Assembly (NCBI RefSeq): GCF_900141895.1
Contig: NZ_FQYT01000020.1
Location: 1-55,370 of the forward strand
Direction: 5' to 3'
DNA from: Parasporobacterium paucivorans DSM 15970
GTDB taxonomy: Bacteria > Bacillota > Clostridia > Lachnospirales > Lachnospiraceae
Length of the DNA stretch: 55,370 nucleotides
Of the stretch, positions 18,741 to 26,083 are shown one piece after another (the first letter of the stretch is position 1; every line of letters starts with the position of its first letter). The notes beneath the pieces are model-generated. The model saw nothing but the letters and a program-made list of their open reading frames with translations. It did no database searches and was not told where the DNA came from. Both the position numbers and the translations under genes were made by a program.

Positions 18741-18787
18741 AAAAAAAAGCAATCACAACTCCTGTTATTCACAAGAATTATAATTGC
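18741..18787 (-). terminator. Riboswitch-controlled terminator before the giant adhesin
   Basis: On the minus strand a long hairpin begins GCAATTATAATTC and closes with GTTGTGATTGC, followed by eight T (18741-18748), 29 bp before the adhesin ATG. Its 5' arm includes the AATTATA that closes the c-di-GMP aptamer's P1 stem, so aptamer and terminator exclude each other. Confidence 0.82.
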
Positions 18788-18870
18788 AACTTGACAATCA
18801 TAGCGAAATCCGCTTTAGACTAAAGCTTTGCGTCACAAACTTTCGTCTGCTTTGCCAAATATTAAATTAT
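18778..18870 (-). ncRNA. c-di-GMP-I (GEMM-I) riboswitch, adhesin gene
   Basis: The minus strand shows the class signature: TTTGGCAAAGC, GACGAAAG stem loop, GTGACGCAAAGC, a second stem (TTTAGTCTAAAGC..GCTATG) and a P1 closing strand ending TTGCAATTAT. The core GACGCAAAGC is essentially diagnostic. The P1 3' strand overlaps the terminator arm, predicting transcription ON at high c-di-GMP. It starts directly at the predicted transcription start. Confidence 0.88.
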
Positions 18871-18873
18871 GCG

Positions 18874-19374
18874 CTAATTATATACTATAGTCAGGGAAAT
18901 ATCAACATTATCAACAATCACTGCAAAAATGACAGAACCCGTGAAATTCCTTCGTCTCATTTTTATGTTTTTCGACTGGGATAACATTTTTGCAAGCTCT
19001 GATTTCATGGTCATTTGTAAATCAGCAAGATAAACTTGGGAAAACTCTGTTTCAAATATACTTTTATCAAGATGATAGAACTGCCTGATCTTTTCATCGA
19101 AAGGTGCTGATTCCACAACCGCATCATCGATCTTCTTCTTTTCATCTCTTGCCTCATCAGCTTTTTCAACGCTCTCGAATTTCACATTTCCTACTGCTTT
19201 TCGATATTCAAGTTCTTTTTTCTCGATAGTTCTTAATTCATCGCTGAGATCTGCATATCCATTTTCCTCTGCCACCTGCATCCATCTTTTTGTTTCACTG
19301 AAATTTGTGTATGGTTTTCCCTCTTCTATGGATAGGCATGACCGATAGCGAAGCTGCAATTCAAAAAATTCCAA
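18874..19374 (-). CDS. Uncharacterised protein (possibly a remnant)
   Basis: An open frame of 166 codons, charged and likely helical (KKELEYRK, KADEARDEKKK, SELAKMLSQSKN), with no motif I recognise. Its C-terminal ~20 codons run through the adhesin promoter and its last residues are unlike the rest, so the present end may be recent. The first codons overlap another degraded frame on the plus strand (19334-19560). No good ribosome-binding site is visible. It may be the remains of an island gene rather than an active one. Confidence 0.35.
   Translation of the reverse strand: MEFFELQLRYRSCLSIEEGKPYTNFSETKRWMQVAEENGYADLSDELRTIEKKELEYRKAVGNVKFESVEKADEARDEKKKIDDAVVESAPFDEKIRQFYHLDKSIFETEFSQVYLADLQMTMKSELAKMLSQSKNIKMRRRNFTGSVIFAVIVDNVDISLTIVYN
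18877..18905 (-). promoter_or_regulatory. Sigma-A promoter of the giant adhesin
   Basis: TTGATA (18900-18905) and TATAAT (18877-18882) on the minus strand are separated by exactly 17 bp. The predicted start near 18870 coincides with the 5' strand of the riboswitch. The other island promoter at 19649-19677 has the same hexamers and spacing. Confidence 0.8.
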
Positions 19375-19648
19375 AAATCAACAACGGAATTGTAACGACT
19401 ACTCAAGCTGGATAAAAGCATAGAATTCCAGATTTTATTCCGGCTATTTCTTCGACTAATGATGAAGTGAATCCTAAAGTAGTATCTTATATAGGGATTC
19501 TGGAAAGAAAATCATTTTTATGCTGGGAACTATGAGGCAATTTGGTGCGATATCTTGCGTTTGCATATATAATTTTCTTAAAATATGAGCTTATAACGCT
19601 GTGCAAAGTGTAAAGATTGCGATTTCATTTCGAAAATTCTTGATAATA
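19375..19648. other. Degenerate stretch without an intact gene
   Basis: Plus-strand translation from about 19334 gives a short peptide, an in-frame stop, then an open run including HRIPDFIPAISSTNDEV and ending near 19535 after ERKSFLCWEL. This reads like a decayed coding region, but I cannot name the family. The rest is AT-rich and leads into the promoter at 19649. Confidence 0.4.
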
Positions 19649-19677
19649 TTGATATTCACCTAAACATATTATATAAT
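19649..19677 (+). promoter_or_regulatory. Sigma-A promoter of the InlB-type surface protein
   Basis: TTGATA (19649-19654), 17 bp, TATAAT (19672-19677). It drives the riboswitch that begins a few bases downstream and mirrors the divergent adhesin promoter. Confidence 0.8.
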
Positions 19678-19681
19678 AAGC

Positions 19682-19774
19682 GTATAATTTAACACCTGGC
19701 AAAACCAATGAAAATTGGCGACGCAAAGCTATTAGTCTAAGGCGATTTTTGCTATGATTGTAAGGTTGCAATTA
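19682..19774 (+). ncRNA. c-di-GMP-I (GEMM-I) riboswitch, InlB-type gene
   Basis: It contains GGCAAAACCAATG..ATTGGCGACGCAAAGC, the second stem (TAGTCTAAGGC..GCTATG) and GTAAGGTTGCAATTATA. P1 pairs TATAATTTAAC (19683-19693) with GTTGCAATTATA (19766-19777). It is a clear sequence relative of the divergent riboswitch at 18778-18870. P1's 3' strand is shared with the terminator, predicting c-di-GMP-dependent antitermination. Confidence 0.9.
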
Positions 19775-19813
19775 TAACTTCTGTGTATACACAGGGTTAT
19801 GATTGCTTTTTTT
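19768..19813 (+). terminator. Riboswitch-controlled terminator before the InlB-type gene
   Basis: A near-perfect hairpin of about 17 bp (GCAATTATAACTTCTGTG with CACAGGGTTATGATTGC, loop TATA) is followed by seven T. It lies between the aptamer and the gene start at 19932. Confidence 0.88.
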
Positions 19814-19931
19814 GTTTTTTACCTTATGGGTAATAATTGCAAAGGGGGGATTGTATAAGGACCAGTGCAACTGAATTAAAATTGATTACGAAACTAAAAG
19901 TGGATTTTCAGCTTAAAGAAAAGGGGTATTT

Positions 19932-21302
19932 ATGAAGAAAAAACTCAAAAAGTTATTTGGATCAATATTTTCGGTATGTTTAATGCTCGCGTTACTGTCG
20001 GGGAATGTTTTTGCAGCTGACTTTGAACAAAGCGACTTCATGCGGTATTGGTCGTATTTAGAATATGGAGCGTATAATGTCGAAGGATTTGTTAGCGAGC
20101 AATGGTTGCAAACGGAATACAGTGAAGTTTATGATACCAGATTGGTAGTCGGAGGTACAGGTGGTATAGGCGGCACCAATTATGATTTATACGAAATGGA
20201 AAATGGCATAGAAAAATCACTACCTGAAAGCAGCATTGGCATCACCCAGAATTTATCCCTTGTAAATGGGGGGAGATATGTAAAACTGCAGTATGTTGTC
20301 CGTAACACATCTGAGTTACCACAAATCATTTCGCTAGGATCTTATGCAGATGTTATGATAGGTGATGATGATTATGCATCTATAACAGCATTTGGGGATG
20401 GGTCTGGATTTTATATGACAGGAGACAGCCCTGTAGATGCCCAGTTTAATTTCATTGGAAAAAATGCATATGGCGTTACAGATGTGGATACATTTTGGTT
20501 TGGATATTATGGTGACAGACTGACTAATCTGTTTAATCAGACCTCAGCTACATCTTTAACAGACACAGACAGTGGATTTGCTTTTTCCTGGAAGGACAGA
20601 ACTATTCCGGCTGGGGCATCCCAAAGCTTTTCGATTCTGATTGGTGTGGGTAACGTAAACAGTGCCCCGACAATTAAAGTCACAACTCCGCTTGAAACGT
20701 TTGGTAACGCAGTAAAGGGAGGGACATATTCATTTTCAGGTACTGTATCAGATACTGAAAATACGCCCGGAACAAATGTATATTATGCCATTGATAGCAA
20801 CGAACCTGTTCTGGCTTATACCTTTAGCGGAACGCCGGGAGAGTTCAATGCATCCATCCTTTTGCCAGCCGACATCTCTCTGGGTCAGCATACAGTCAAC
20901 TTTTATGCACAGGACTCTGACGGAGCAATCTCGTCAGTTGTTGCAAGGACAATTTTAGTGGTTGAACAGTACACTGTGACATTTGAAAGCAATGGAGGTT
21001 CAGCGTTTGCTCCGTTGACCGGAATAGTTCCGGGTTCAACCATAACAGTTACAACGGCTCCTACCAGGAGCGGCTATACGTTTGCGGGATGGTATAAAGA
21101 TGCCTCATTTGCAAATGTTTGGAATTTTGCTACAGACACTGTGACAGCTAATACAACTCTTTATGCAAAGTGGACTGCAACTGCCGCAGCAGTTAAAACA
21201 GGAGATGCCAGCCCGATAATACCATTGGTTATTTTAATTGGTGCCTCGATGACAGCTGCAGGAGTATCCCTGAGAAAATATAAATCAAAGTGGACGAAAT
21301 AA
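19932..21302 (+). CDS. Secreted surface protein with an InlB/Flg_new repeat
   Basis: 456 residues. A signal peptide (KKLFGSIFSVCLMLALLSG, cleavage after VFA, ~28) is followed by a ~310-residue beta-rich region of unknown function, one Listeria-Bacteroides (InlB B / Flg_new) repeat at about 347-413 (VTFESNGGS..GYTFAGWYKD..TTLYAKW), the sequence AVKTGDASPI, a TM helix and a KYKSKWTK tail. The KTGD is the core of LPKTGD-type sorting signals without the LP, so anchoring by a divergent sortase or by the helix is possible. AAGGGG lies upstream of the ATG. It is controlled by its own c-di-GMP-I riboswitch and is divergent from the giant adhesin, whose C-terminus (TNDDSPI) is a relative. Confidence 0.85.
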   Translation: MKKKLKKLFGSIFSVCLMLALLSGNVFAADFEQSDFMRYWSYLEYGAYNVEGFVSEQWLQTEYSEVYDTRLVVGGTGGIGGTNYDLYEMENGIEKSLPESSIGITQNLSLVNGGRYVKLQYVVRNTSELPQIISLGSYADVMIGDDDYASITAFGDGSGFYMTGDSPVDAQFNFIGKNAYGVTDVDTFWFGYYGDRLTNLFNQTSATSLTDTDSGFAFSWKDRTIPAGASQSFSILIGVGNVNSAPTIKVTTPLETFGNAVKGGTYSFSGTVSDTENTPGTNVYYAIDSNEPVLAYTFSGTPGEFNASILLPADISLGQHTVNFYAQDSDGAISSVVARTILVVEQYTVTFESNGGSAFAPLTGIVPGSTITVTTAPTRSGYTFAGWYKDASFANVWNFATDTVTANTTLYAKWTATAAAVKTGDASPIIPLVILIGASMTAAGVSLRKYKSKWTK

Positions 21303-21666
21303 TCCAAACATAAGGTTGTAATATATACGATTGTAATTAGGAAACTGTTTATCAGAAATGGTAAACAGTTTCTTTTGTGAACTGCTCGCTAGAGTACCCG
21401 ACACCATAAACAAAGCGTTCCTATCCAACAATCATTAAATTCTTTTATCATCTTTTGCACAAGTACTGAGCATAAAAACAAGACAAACGAGAAGAATTTT
21501 CTCTTATACAAAATTATTTTGAATCAAACTGGATTCACCAAAAACCAGCGCTACAACCCCTGGTTTTATTAGGTTATAGCGTTATTTTTTGTCACTCAAA
21601 CTCAATGTCTCGATTCATGACACGAATCCAAAATAATTTTTTCATCGGAACGCTCAGGCAAAATAG
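21303..21666. terminator. Intergenic region with two plus-strand terminators
   Basis: A hairpin GAAACTGTTTA/TAAACAGTTTC with TTTTGTG lies at about 21341-21377, directly after the InlB-type gene. A second (CGCTACAACC/GGTTATAGCG plus ATTTTTTG) lies at about 21551-21592. I see no gene in the remaining AT-rich sequence. Confidence 0.7.
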
Positions 21667-21879
21667 TTATAGGTATCCCAATTTGATTTTTCTCATGATA
21701 TATCCAATGACTGCCTGTTTTGAAACGTGCCACACTCTGCCTTCTCTGCATGCCTTTATCTCACCAGAGGATAAAATCCTGTATACCTGATTCATTCCAA
21801 TTCTTAACCTTCCGTTGAGCTCTTCCGGGGTTACTACGCTTTCGTATTCTTTGAAATTCGTTATCATCCTCCTGCACAC
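21667..21879 (-). CDS. Small helix-turn-helix, excisionase-like protein
   Basis: 70 residues with the HTH_17/excisionase layout: a helix (VVTPEELNGRLRI), recognition region (GMNQVYRILSSGEIKACREG) and wing (RVWHVSKQAVIGYIM). Proteins of this type are recombination directionality factors or small regulators in integrative elements. Its position inside the tRNA-Leu island supports an excisionase, although no integrase is present nearby. The start may instead be the ATG a few codons in (MITNFKEYE), as the upstream site is weak. Confidence 0.65.
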   Translation of the reverse strand: MCRRMITNFKEYESVVTPEELNGRLRIGMNQVYRILSSGEIKACREGRVWHVSKQAVIGYIMRKIKLGYL

Positions 21880-21917
21880 TTTATTTACAGGGATGTTCTC
21901 TATCAGAAGCCTTACTT

Positions 21918-22646
21918 TTAATAGATATTTAATTCTTTTTTGACTTTTCGCATTGTTTCATACCAATCAGCAAATAAACTGTGTGTTCCTTTGGTTTTCT
22001 GTGGGTGAAGAAACGAAATTACGGGTGTCTCTTTTCCACCAAATCTTGTGTAGTAATAGTTTATATCCACTGCTTTCTCATTTTCAATACCCTTAATAGC
22101 CTTTTCATTCATTTGCCACCCTGACGTCTTATCCCGATCCAGCACATGCTCATATAATAGGTCAGCATTCTTTCCTTCTCCACGCCCACAGCAAACTATT
22201 ACGTCTGGCTGATAGAGGTTTAACTGTTCCTGTATAAATTCTGCATCCTGCATGACAAAAGCTGCTATTTCAGCTTTATCTGCGCTTGATTTGCCATCTT
22301 GCTTTTTAAGATTTATCGCACATATTTTAGGCAGATACTCTAATTTACACGCCTTCGATATCGTCTTTGGATATTCTTCTTCGTCTTCTAACAAAGCCTT
22401 GGTATAGCGAACGATATTATTCCAAGTTTTCCAATATGTGCTGCTTCCCCCTTCTCTCAAAAATTTTCTCAAATCATTGTCAGCATGTCCATCTAATCTG
22501 TCTGTATCTTTTAATACATAACAGATTTTTATTTTTTGCTTGTTCCACTCTGTTTCTTCTACAATGCCATCTTTAATAAACGGTTTATAGTTGCTCTCTG
22601 TCTGCCATCGGTCAAATAACTCTTCTTCCTTCTCATTTATGCTCAT
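21918..22646 (-). CDS. Uracil-DNA-glycosylase-superfamily-like protein
   Basis: About 242 residues. The pattern KICYVLKDTDR near 30, PDVIVCCGRGEG near 170 and ISFLHPQKTKG..H near 220 fits the UDG-like fold (a G-rich second strand and a terminal H-P element), found in many standalone proteins of unknown substrate. Genuine glycosylase motif 1 (GQDPY-like) is not evident, so catalysis is uncertain. The start at 22646 is set by GGAGGGGG about 8 bases upstream; the open frame goes to 22682. It is a cargo gene of the island, possibly involved in defence or DNA repair, which is inference. Confidence 0.5.
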   Translation of the reverse strand: MSINEKEEELFDRWQTESNYKPFIKDGIVEETEWNKQKIKICYVLKDTDRLDGHADNDLRKFLREGGSSTYWKTWNNIVRYTKALLEDEEEYPKTISKACKLEYLPKICAINLKKQDGKSSADKAEIAAFVMQDAEFIQEQLNLYQPDVIVCCGRGEGKNADLLYEHVLDRDKTSGWQMNEKAIKGIENEKAVDINYYYTRFGGKETPVISFLHPQKTKGTHSLFADWYETMRKVKKELNIY

Positions 22647-22682
22647 TTTTGCTGCCCCCTCCTCGAATAATAGTTTTTGCAA

Positions 22683-23012
22683 GAAAATATTTATGATAAT
22701 TATTGGGATGACAGCCTTGCACCCTGTTGTTCTTTTTTATTCTTACTTTGCTTAGCCTTCAGGTTTATTCTTTCAGAACAAGTTCCCTTTGGGATCCCAA
22801 TTTATTGTTTCTTGATTTTCATATTCGACTGCTGCCTTCTTTGAATTTAAACATCCCAAAAAATATTACCACCCAAGGAAGGGGCAATTTTATTCATTAA
22901 TAACGGGCAATCAGGGGTTTTCCCGGTTTTGGCCCCACATGAATTATCCAGCTACTTTTCACCAAAAGAAATGGATTATTTTCTATTTGTGGTCAAAACT
23001 GTGGTCAAGACA
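22683..23012. other. Island right edge with short direct repeats
   Basis: No gene is seen. Two copies of GTGGTCAA at 22989-22996 and 23001-23008 (12-bp period) sit about 10 bp inside the right attachment repeat and could be arm-type binding sites for a tyrosine recombinase or the end of a lost integrase gene. Both readings are guesses. Confidence 0.35.
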
Positions 23013-23017
23013 TAAAA

Positions 23018-23107
23018 AAAAGGCCCTGGCACCTTCCTACAAGGTGCCAAAACCCTTGAATAATGCGGATGACAGGACTTGAACCTGCACGGTCTCCCAC
23101 CAGATCC
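23018..23107. repeat. Right end (att) repeat of the tRNA-Leu island
   Basis: Partner of 12911-13000. It covers the tRNA-Leu terminator and the 3' 44 nt of the intact tRNA-Leu gene. The element between the repeats is about 10.1 kb. Confidence 0.88.
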
Positions 23108-23143
23108 TAAGTCTGGCGCGTCTGCCAATTCCGCCACATCCGC
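23064..23143 (-). tRNA. tRNA-Leu (anticodon UAG)
   Basis: Minus strand. The acceptor arm GCGGATG pairs with CATCCGC, discriminator A; a D arm with GGCAGA, the anticodon arm CCAGA-CTTAGGA-TCTGG (UAG), a long variable arm typical of tRNA-Leu, and GTTCAAGTC in the T loop. No CCA is encoded. A terminator hairpin like that at 84-122 follows at 23013-23052. It is the integration site of the island and remains intact. Confidence 0.95.
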
Positions 23144-23184
23144 AGTTGAACAGTCAGAGAAATTTTATCATAATCATGCATTCT

Positions 23185-23252
23185 TGTCAATGAATCTTGA
23201 TTTTGTCATTGACATTTTTGTGTCAACTATCTTGACAAGCTTGTGATATAAT
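23185..23252 (+). promoter_or_regulatory. Extended -10 promoter with TGTCAA/TTGACA palindromes
   Basis: An extended -10 (TGATATAAT, TATAAT at 23247-23252) precedes the HTH gene. Upstream lie a perfect palindrome TGTCATTGACA (23204-23214), an inverted repeat TGTCAA-N5-TTGACA (23221-23237) and a further TGTCAA half-site (23185-23190). These look like operators for the regulator encoded next. Confidence 0.55.
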
Positions 23253-23303
23253 ATTAATGTGAAGATATGATGCGGCCTGTGATAAATTATTGAGGTGAGT
23301 ACT

Positions 23304-24827
23304 ATGAAATTCAATGAAAAACTTGACTTTTTGATGACTGTCACAAAAACATCCAATAGCGCCCTTTCTCTGTACACATCCGTAGATGCTTCCTATATAA
23401 GTCGCTTGCGCAGGGGAGAAAGACGGCTCCCCAGAAACGAGAACTTCAGCCGGAAAATGTCGGAGTATCTGGCAGGTCACTTTGCCTCTCCCATTCAGAA
23501 GAGGACTCTTTTTGAAACACTGGGCTATGAACTGAAGGCGGAGACCGAGCAGGGTCTTTCCAGCCTTATATATCAATGGCTCATGACGGACGATTCTGAT
23601 AATCCGTCTCTTTCGCATGGTTATTTTTCTGACTTTCCGGAAATTGAATTTCGAAAAAAGCCCGACACAACCGACAGCCGTTTCAGCCCTCCAAATCCCA
23701 GGGATACAGGCACTTCCGTTTATCTGGGAAACGAAGGCAAGCGGGCGGCTTTCTTATGTTTCCTTTCCCAGCTAATCGAAGAAAAAAAGCCCCAGACAGT
23801 ACTGTTTTTCAGTGATGAGGATGCTGCGTGGTCAATAGAAGATCCCAAATTCATCTCCCAATGGCAGGAGATGATGCTGCAGATTATCGGTAACGGACAT
23901 AAAATCATTGTTATTCACAATCTTCAGAGCCCGTTGGATGAACTTGTAAAAGTCTGCGACTGTTGGCTTCCCCTCCAGCTTACCGGCAGCGTATCTGCAT
24001 ATTATTGTCCACTGGCCCGGGATGGGATTTTCAGGCGAACCATGTATATTGCCCCCGAGAATTCCGTATTATTTTCTTCCGGTGTACGCGGAAACACCGG
24101 CCCTCATTCAAATATTCTGATGAACGATAAGGAAATTGTCTCTTCTTTTGAAGAGGAATTTTATCAGTTCCTCAAGATGTGCAGACACCTCTTCTGGGTG
24201 GTCAGGCCGAACTCACTGGAGTCCCTGATCCATATGATTATGGAATTTGACAAAGAACCCGCTGACACCACTGTGCGGTCCGGATACCTTACCATAAATA
24301 CGATGTCACAGGCATTATTTGAAAGTATTGTTTCCAATCGCTTCGACAGGAAAGATTTCTTTCTGGACTTTTTCAGCCGCTGGAAGGTTTCCTTCCGCAA
24401 GCTGATGAGGACCCATGTTTATAGTGAAATACTGCATCTGCCCTCTGTTGAAACAATAAAGGAGGGAAAACTCAAGATTGTTTTCTCCGAACTGGCAAAC
24501 GGCACCCCTCTTTATTATACGGTGGAGGAATGCATCCAGCACCTTGGAAACATGATACATATGCTGAAAACCAACGACAATTATCATCTATATCTTACCG
24601 GGGAATCAAGGCTTAATAACGGGTTCCTTTATTTCAAGGACAACTTCGGCGCCTTGATCCTGAATGCTTCCGTGCCGCCTGCCATCAGTCTGACGGATGA
24701 AGACACGACCCTGGCGGTCATCCACACTATTTTATCCGCACACTCGAACATGTTCTCCTACCCCGAACCGCTGAGAAAGGATGCAATCGAAAAACTGCAG
24801 AAAACCATTGATAATCTCAGGAAATGA
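23304..24827 (+). CDS. HTH transcriptional regulator with a large uncharacterised C-terminal region
   Basis: About 507 residues. Residues 1-60 form a Cro/XRE-like helix-turn-helix (LDFLMTVTKTSNSALSLYTSVDASYISRLRRGERRLPRN), where SYISRLRRGER is the recognition helix. The following ~440 residues have no domain I can name; they contain no TM helices and look like a globular sensor or effector-binding region. The ATG at 23304 with GAGGTGAG upstream is chosen; a GTG nine bases earlier (23295) is the alternative. The gene starts just outside the island and has palindromic operator-like sites in front, suggesting autoregulation. What it controls is not evident; the next gene is the foldase lipoprotein. 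Confidence 0.7.
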   Translation: MKFNEKLDFLMTVTKTSNSALSLYTSVDASYISRLRRGERRLPRNENFSRKMSEYLAGHFASPIQKRTLFETLGYELKAETEQGLSSLIYQWLMTDDSDNPSLSHGYFSDFPEIEFRKKPDTTDSRFSPPNPRDTGTSVYLGNEGKRAAFLCFLSQLIEEKKPQTVLFFSDEDAAWSIEDPKFISQWQEMMLQIIGNGHKIIVIHNLQSPLDELVKVCDCWLPLQLTGSVSAYYCPLARDGIFRRTMYIAPENSVLFSSGVRGNTGPHSNILMNDKEIVSSFEEEFYQFLKMCRHLFWVVRPNSLESLIHMIMEFDKEPADTTVRSGYLTINTMSQALFESIVSNRFDRKDFFLDFFSRWKVSFRKLMRTHVYSEILHLPSVETIKEGKLKIVFSELANGTPLYYTVEECIQHLGNMIHMLKTNDNYHLYLTGESRLNNGFLYFKDNFGALILNASVPPAISLTDEDTTLAVIHTILSAHSNMFSYPEPLRKDAIEKLQKTIDNLRK

Positions 24828-24932
24828 CACTTTGTGATTTTTTCGTGTTTTGGGTTTAATTACATGGAAAAATGTGGTATAAATAGGGATAACATTTCAA
24901 AAAAATAAAATTAATAGAAAGTTGAGAAGAAC

Positions 24933-26039
24933 ATGAAAAAAATCATTTTAATTACAACTCTCTGTCTTTCCTTGGTGTTTTCCTTGGCCGCCTGTGGCGG
25001 ATCCTCGAATTCAGCATTCACAATGGGAAATTATGACAAACTTGAAGTCGCAAAGGCAGACGTAGAAATCCAGGAGACCGCCGTTGACGATTATATTAAT
25101 TCCCTGCTGCAAAGCGCGGCAACGACCAGCTCGGTTACAGAAGGCACCGTTGCAGACGGGGATACCCTGAACATCAATTACACAGGATACGTGGATGGCG
25201 CAACCTTTGATGGTGGTTCCGCAGAAGGCGCCTCCCTCACAATAGGCTCTGGCACATTTATTGATGGTTTTGAATCCGGTCTCATCGGCGTCGCAATTGG
25301 AAGCACCGTCACCCTGAACCTTACTTTCCCGGACCCTTACTCAAGCAACACCGATTTATCCGGAAAAGCCGTTACTTTTGACGTAACCGTTAATTCAAAA
25401 AATGTGTCAATCGTTCCGGAGCTTACGGATGCGTGGGTTGCAGAAAACGCTGCCAACTTTACCACAGATGCCCTTACTACGACGGATGAGCTCCGTGCCT
25501 TTGCAAGAAAACAGCTGGAAGATGACGCCCTTAAGTCCGCTACGTGGAATGCTCTCTGGGCACTTGGATCCATGAGCTCGTACGATGAAAAAGAAGTTGC
25601 TACCCTTGTGGATCAGGAAGTAACCTATTATGAAGATTCCATTTCTTCAAGTTATGGTATGAAGCTTGCTGATTATCTTACCCTAGTCGGTCAGACACAG
25701 GAAGAATTCGAGGCAACCATCACCGATGGTGTAAAAGAATATATGCTGCGCAAGAAGATCATTGAATATGTAGCAGAACAGGAAAAGGTGTCCGTAAGCA
25801 GTGACGAATACGAAGCATCACTCCAGGAATATGCTGATTATTATAAATATGATTCCGTATCTGCAATGACGGATGATGTTGTTCCGCTTTTCCTGGATCA
25901 GATCAGGCTTTCTCTCCTTTCCGATAAGGTTTACGAAGTAATAAAAGGGAACGTCAAAGTTGTTGAATCCACGGATGCAGAAACGACAACGGCTGCCGAT
26001 GAAACAACAGCCGCCGCAGAAACAACCGCTGCTGAATAA
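24933..26039 (+). CDS. FKBP-type peptidyl-prolyl isomerase lipoprotein, trigger-factor-like
   Basis: A 368-residue exported foldase. A lipoprotein signal ends SLAAC with Cys21. An FKBP domain follows at about 55-160 (GDTLNINYTGYVDGATFDGGS, IGSGTFIDGFESGLIGVAIGS, LNLTFPDPY), then a helical region (~170-345) like the C-terminal arm of trigger factor, and a low-complexity Thr/Ala/Glu tail. It should catalyse proline isomerisation on the outer face of the membrane, helping secreted proteins to fold. Trigger factor itself is cytosolic, so this is an exported relative. It is monocistronic, with a strong terminator at 26043-26083. Confidence 0.88.
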   Translation: MKKIILITTLCLSLVFSLAACGGSSNSAFTMGNYDKLEVAKADVEIQETAVDDYINSLLQSAATTSSVTEGTVADGDTLNINYTGYVDGATFDGGSAEGASLTIGSGTFIDGFESGLIGVAIGSTVTLNLTFPDPYSSNTDLSGKAVTFDVTVNSKNVSIVPELTDAWVAENAANFTTDALTTTDELRAFARKQLEDDALKSATWNALWALGSMSSYDEKEVATLVDQEVTYYEDSISSSYGMKLADYLTLVGQTQEEFEATITDGVKEYMLRKKIIEYVAEQEKVSVSSDEYEASLQEYADYYKYDSVSAMTDDVVPLFLDQIRLSLLSDKVYEVIKGNVKVVESTDAETTTAADETTAAAETTAAE

Positions 26040-26042
26040 AGC

Positions 26043-26083
26043 AAAAGGACTTCAGCCTTTCATTAAGGTTGAAGTCCTTTTTT
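26043..26083. terminator. Bidirectional terminator
   Basis: The hairpin AAAAGGACTTCAGCC/GGTTGAAGTCCTTTTTT serves the foldase gene on the plus strand, and its A-run on the other side can serve the converging isomerase gene (stop at 26084). Confidence 0.85.

Noticed and set aside
19649-19677. One shared divergent promoter for both adhesins
   Set aside because: Each gene has its own TTGATA-17-TATAAT on opposite strands more than 700 bp apart.
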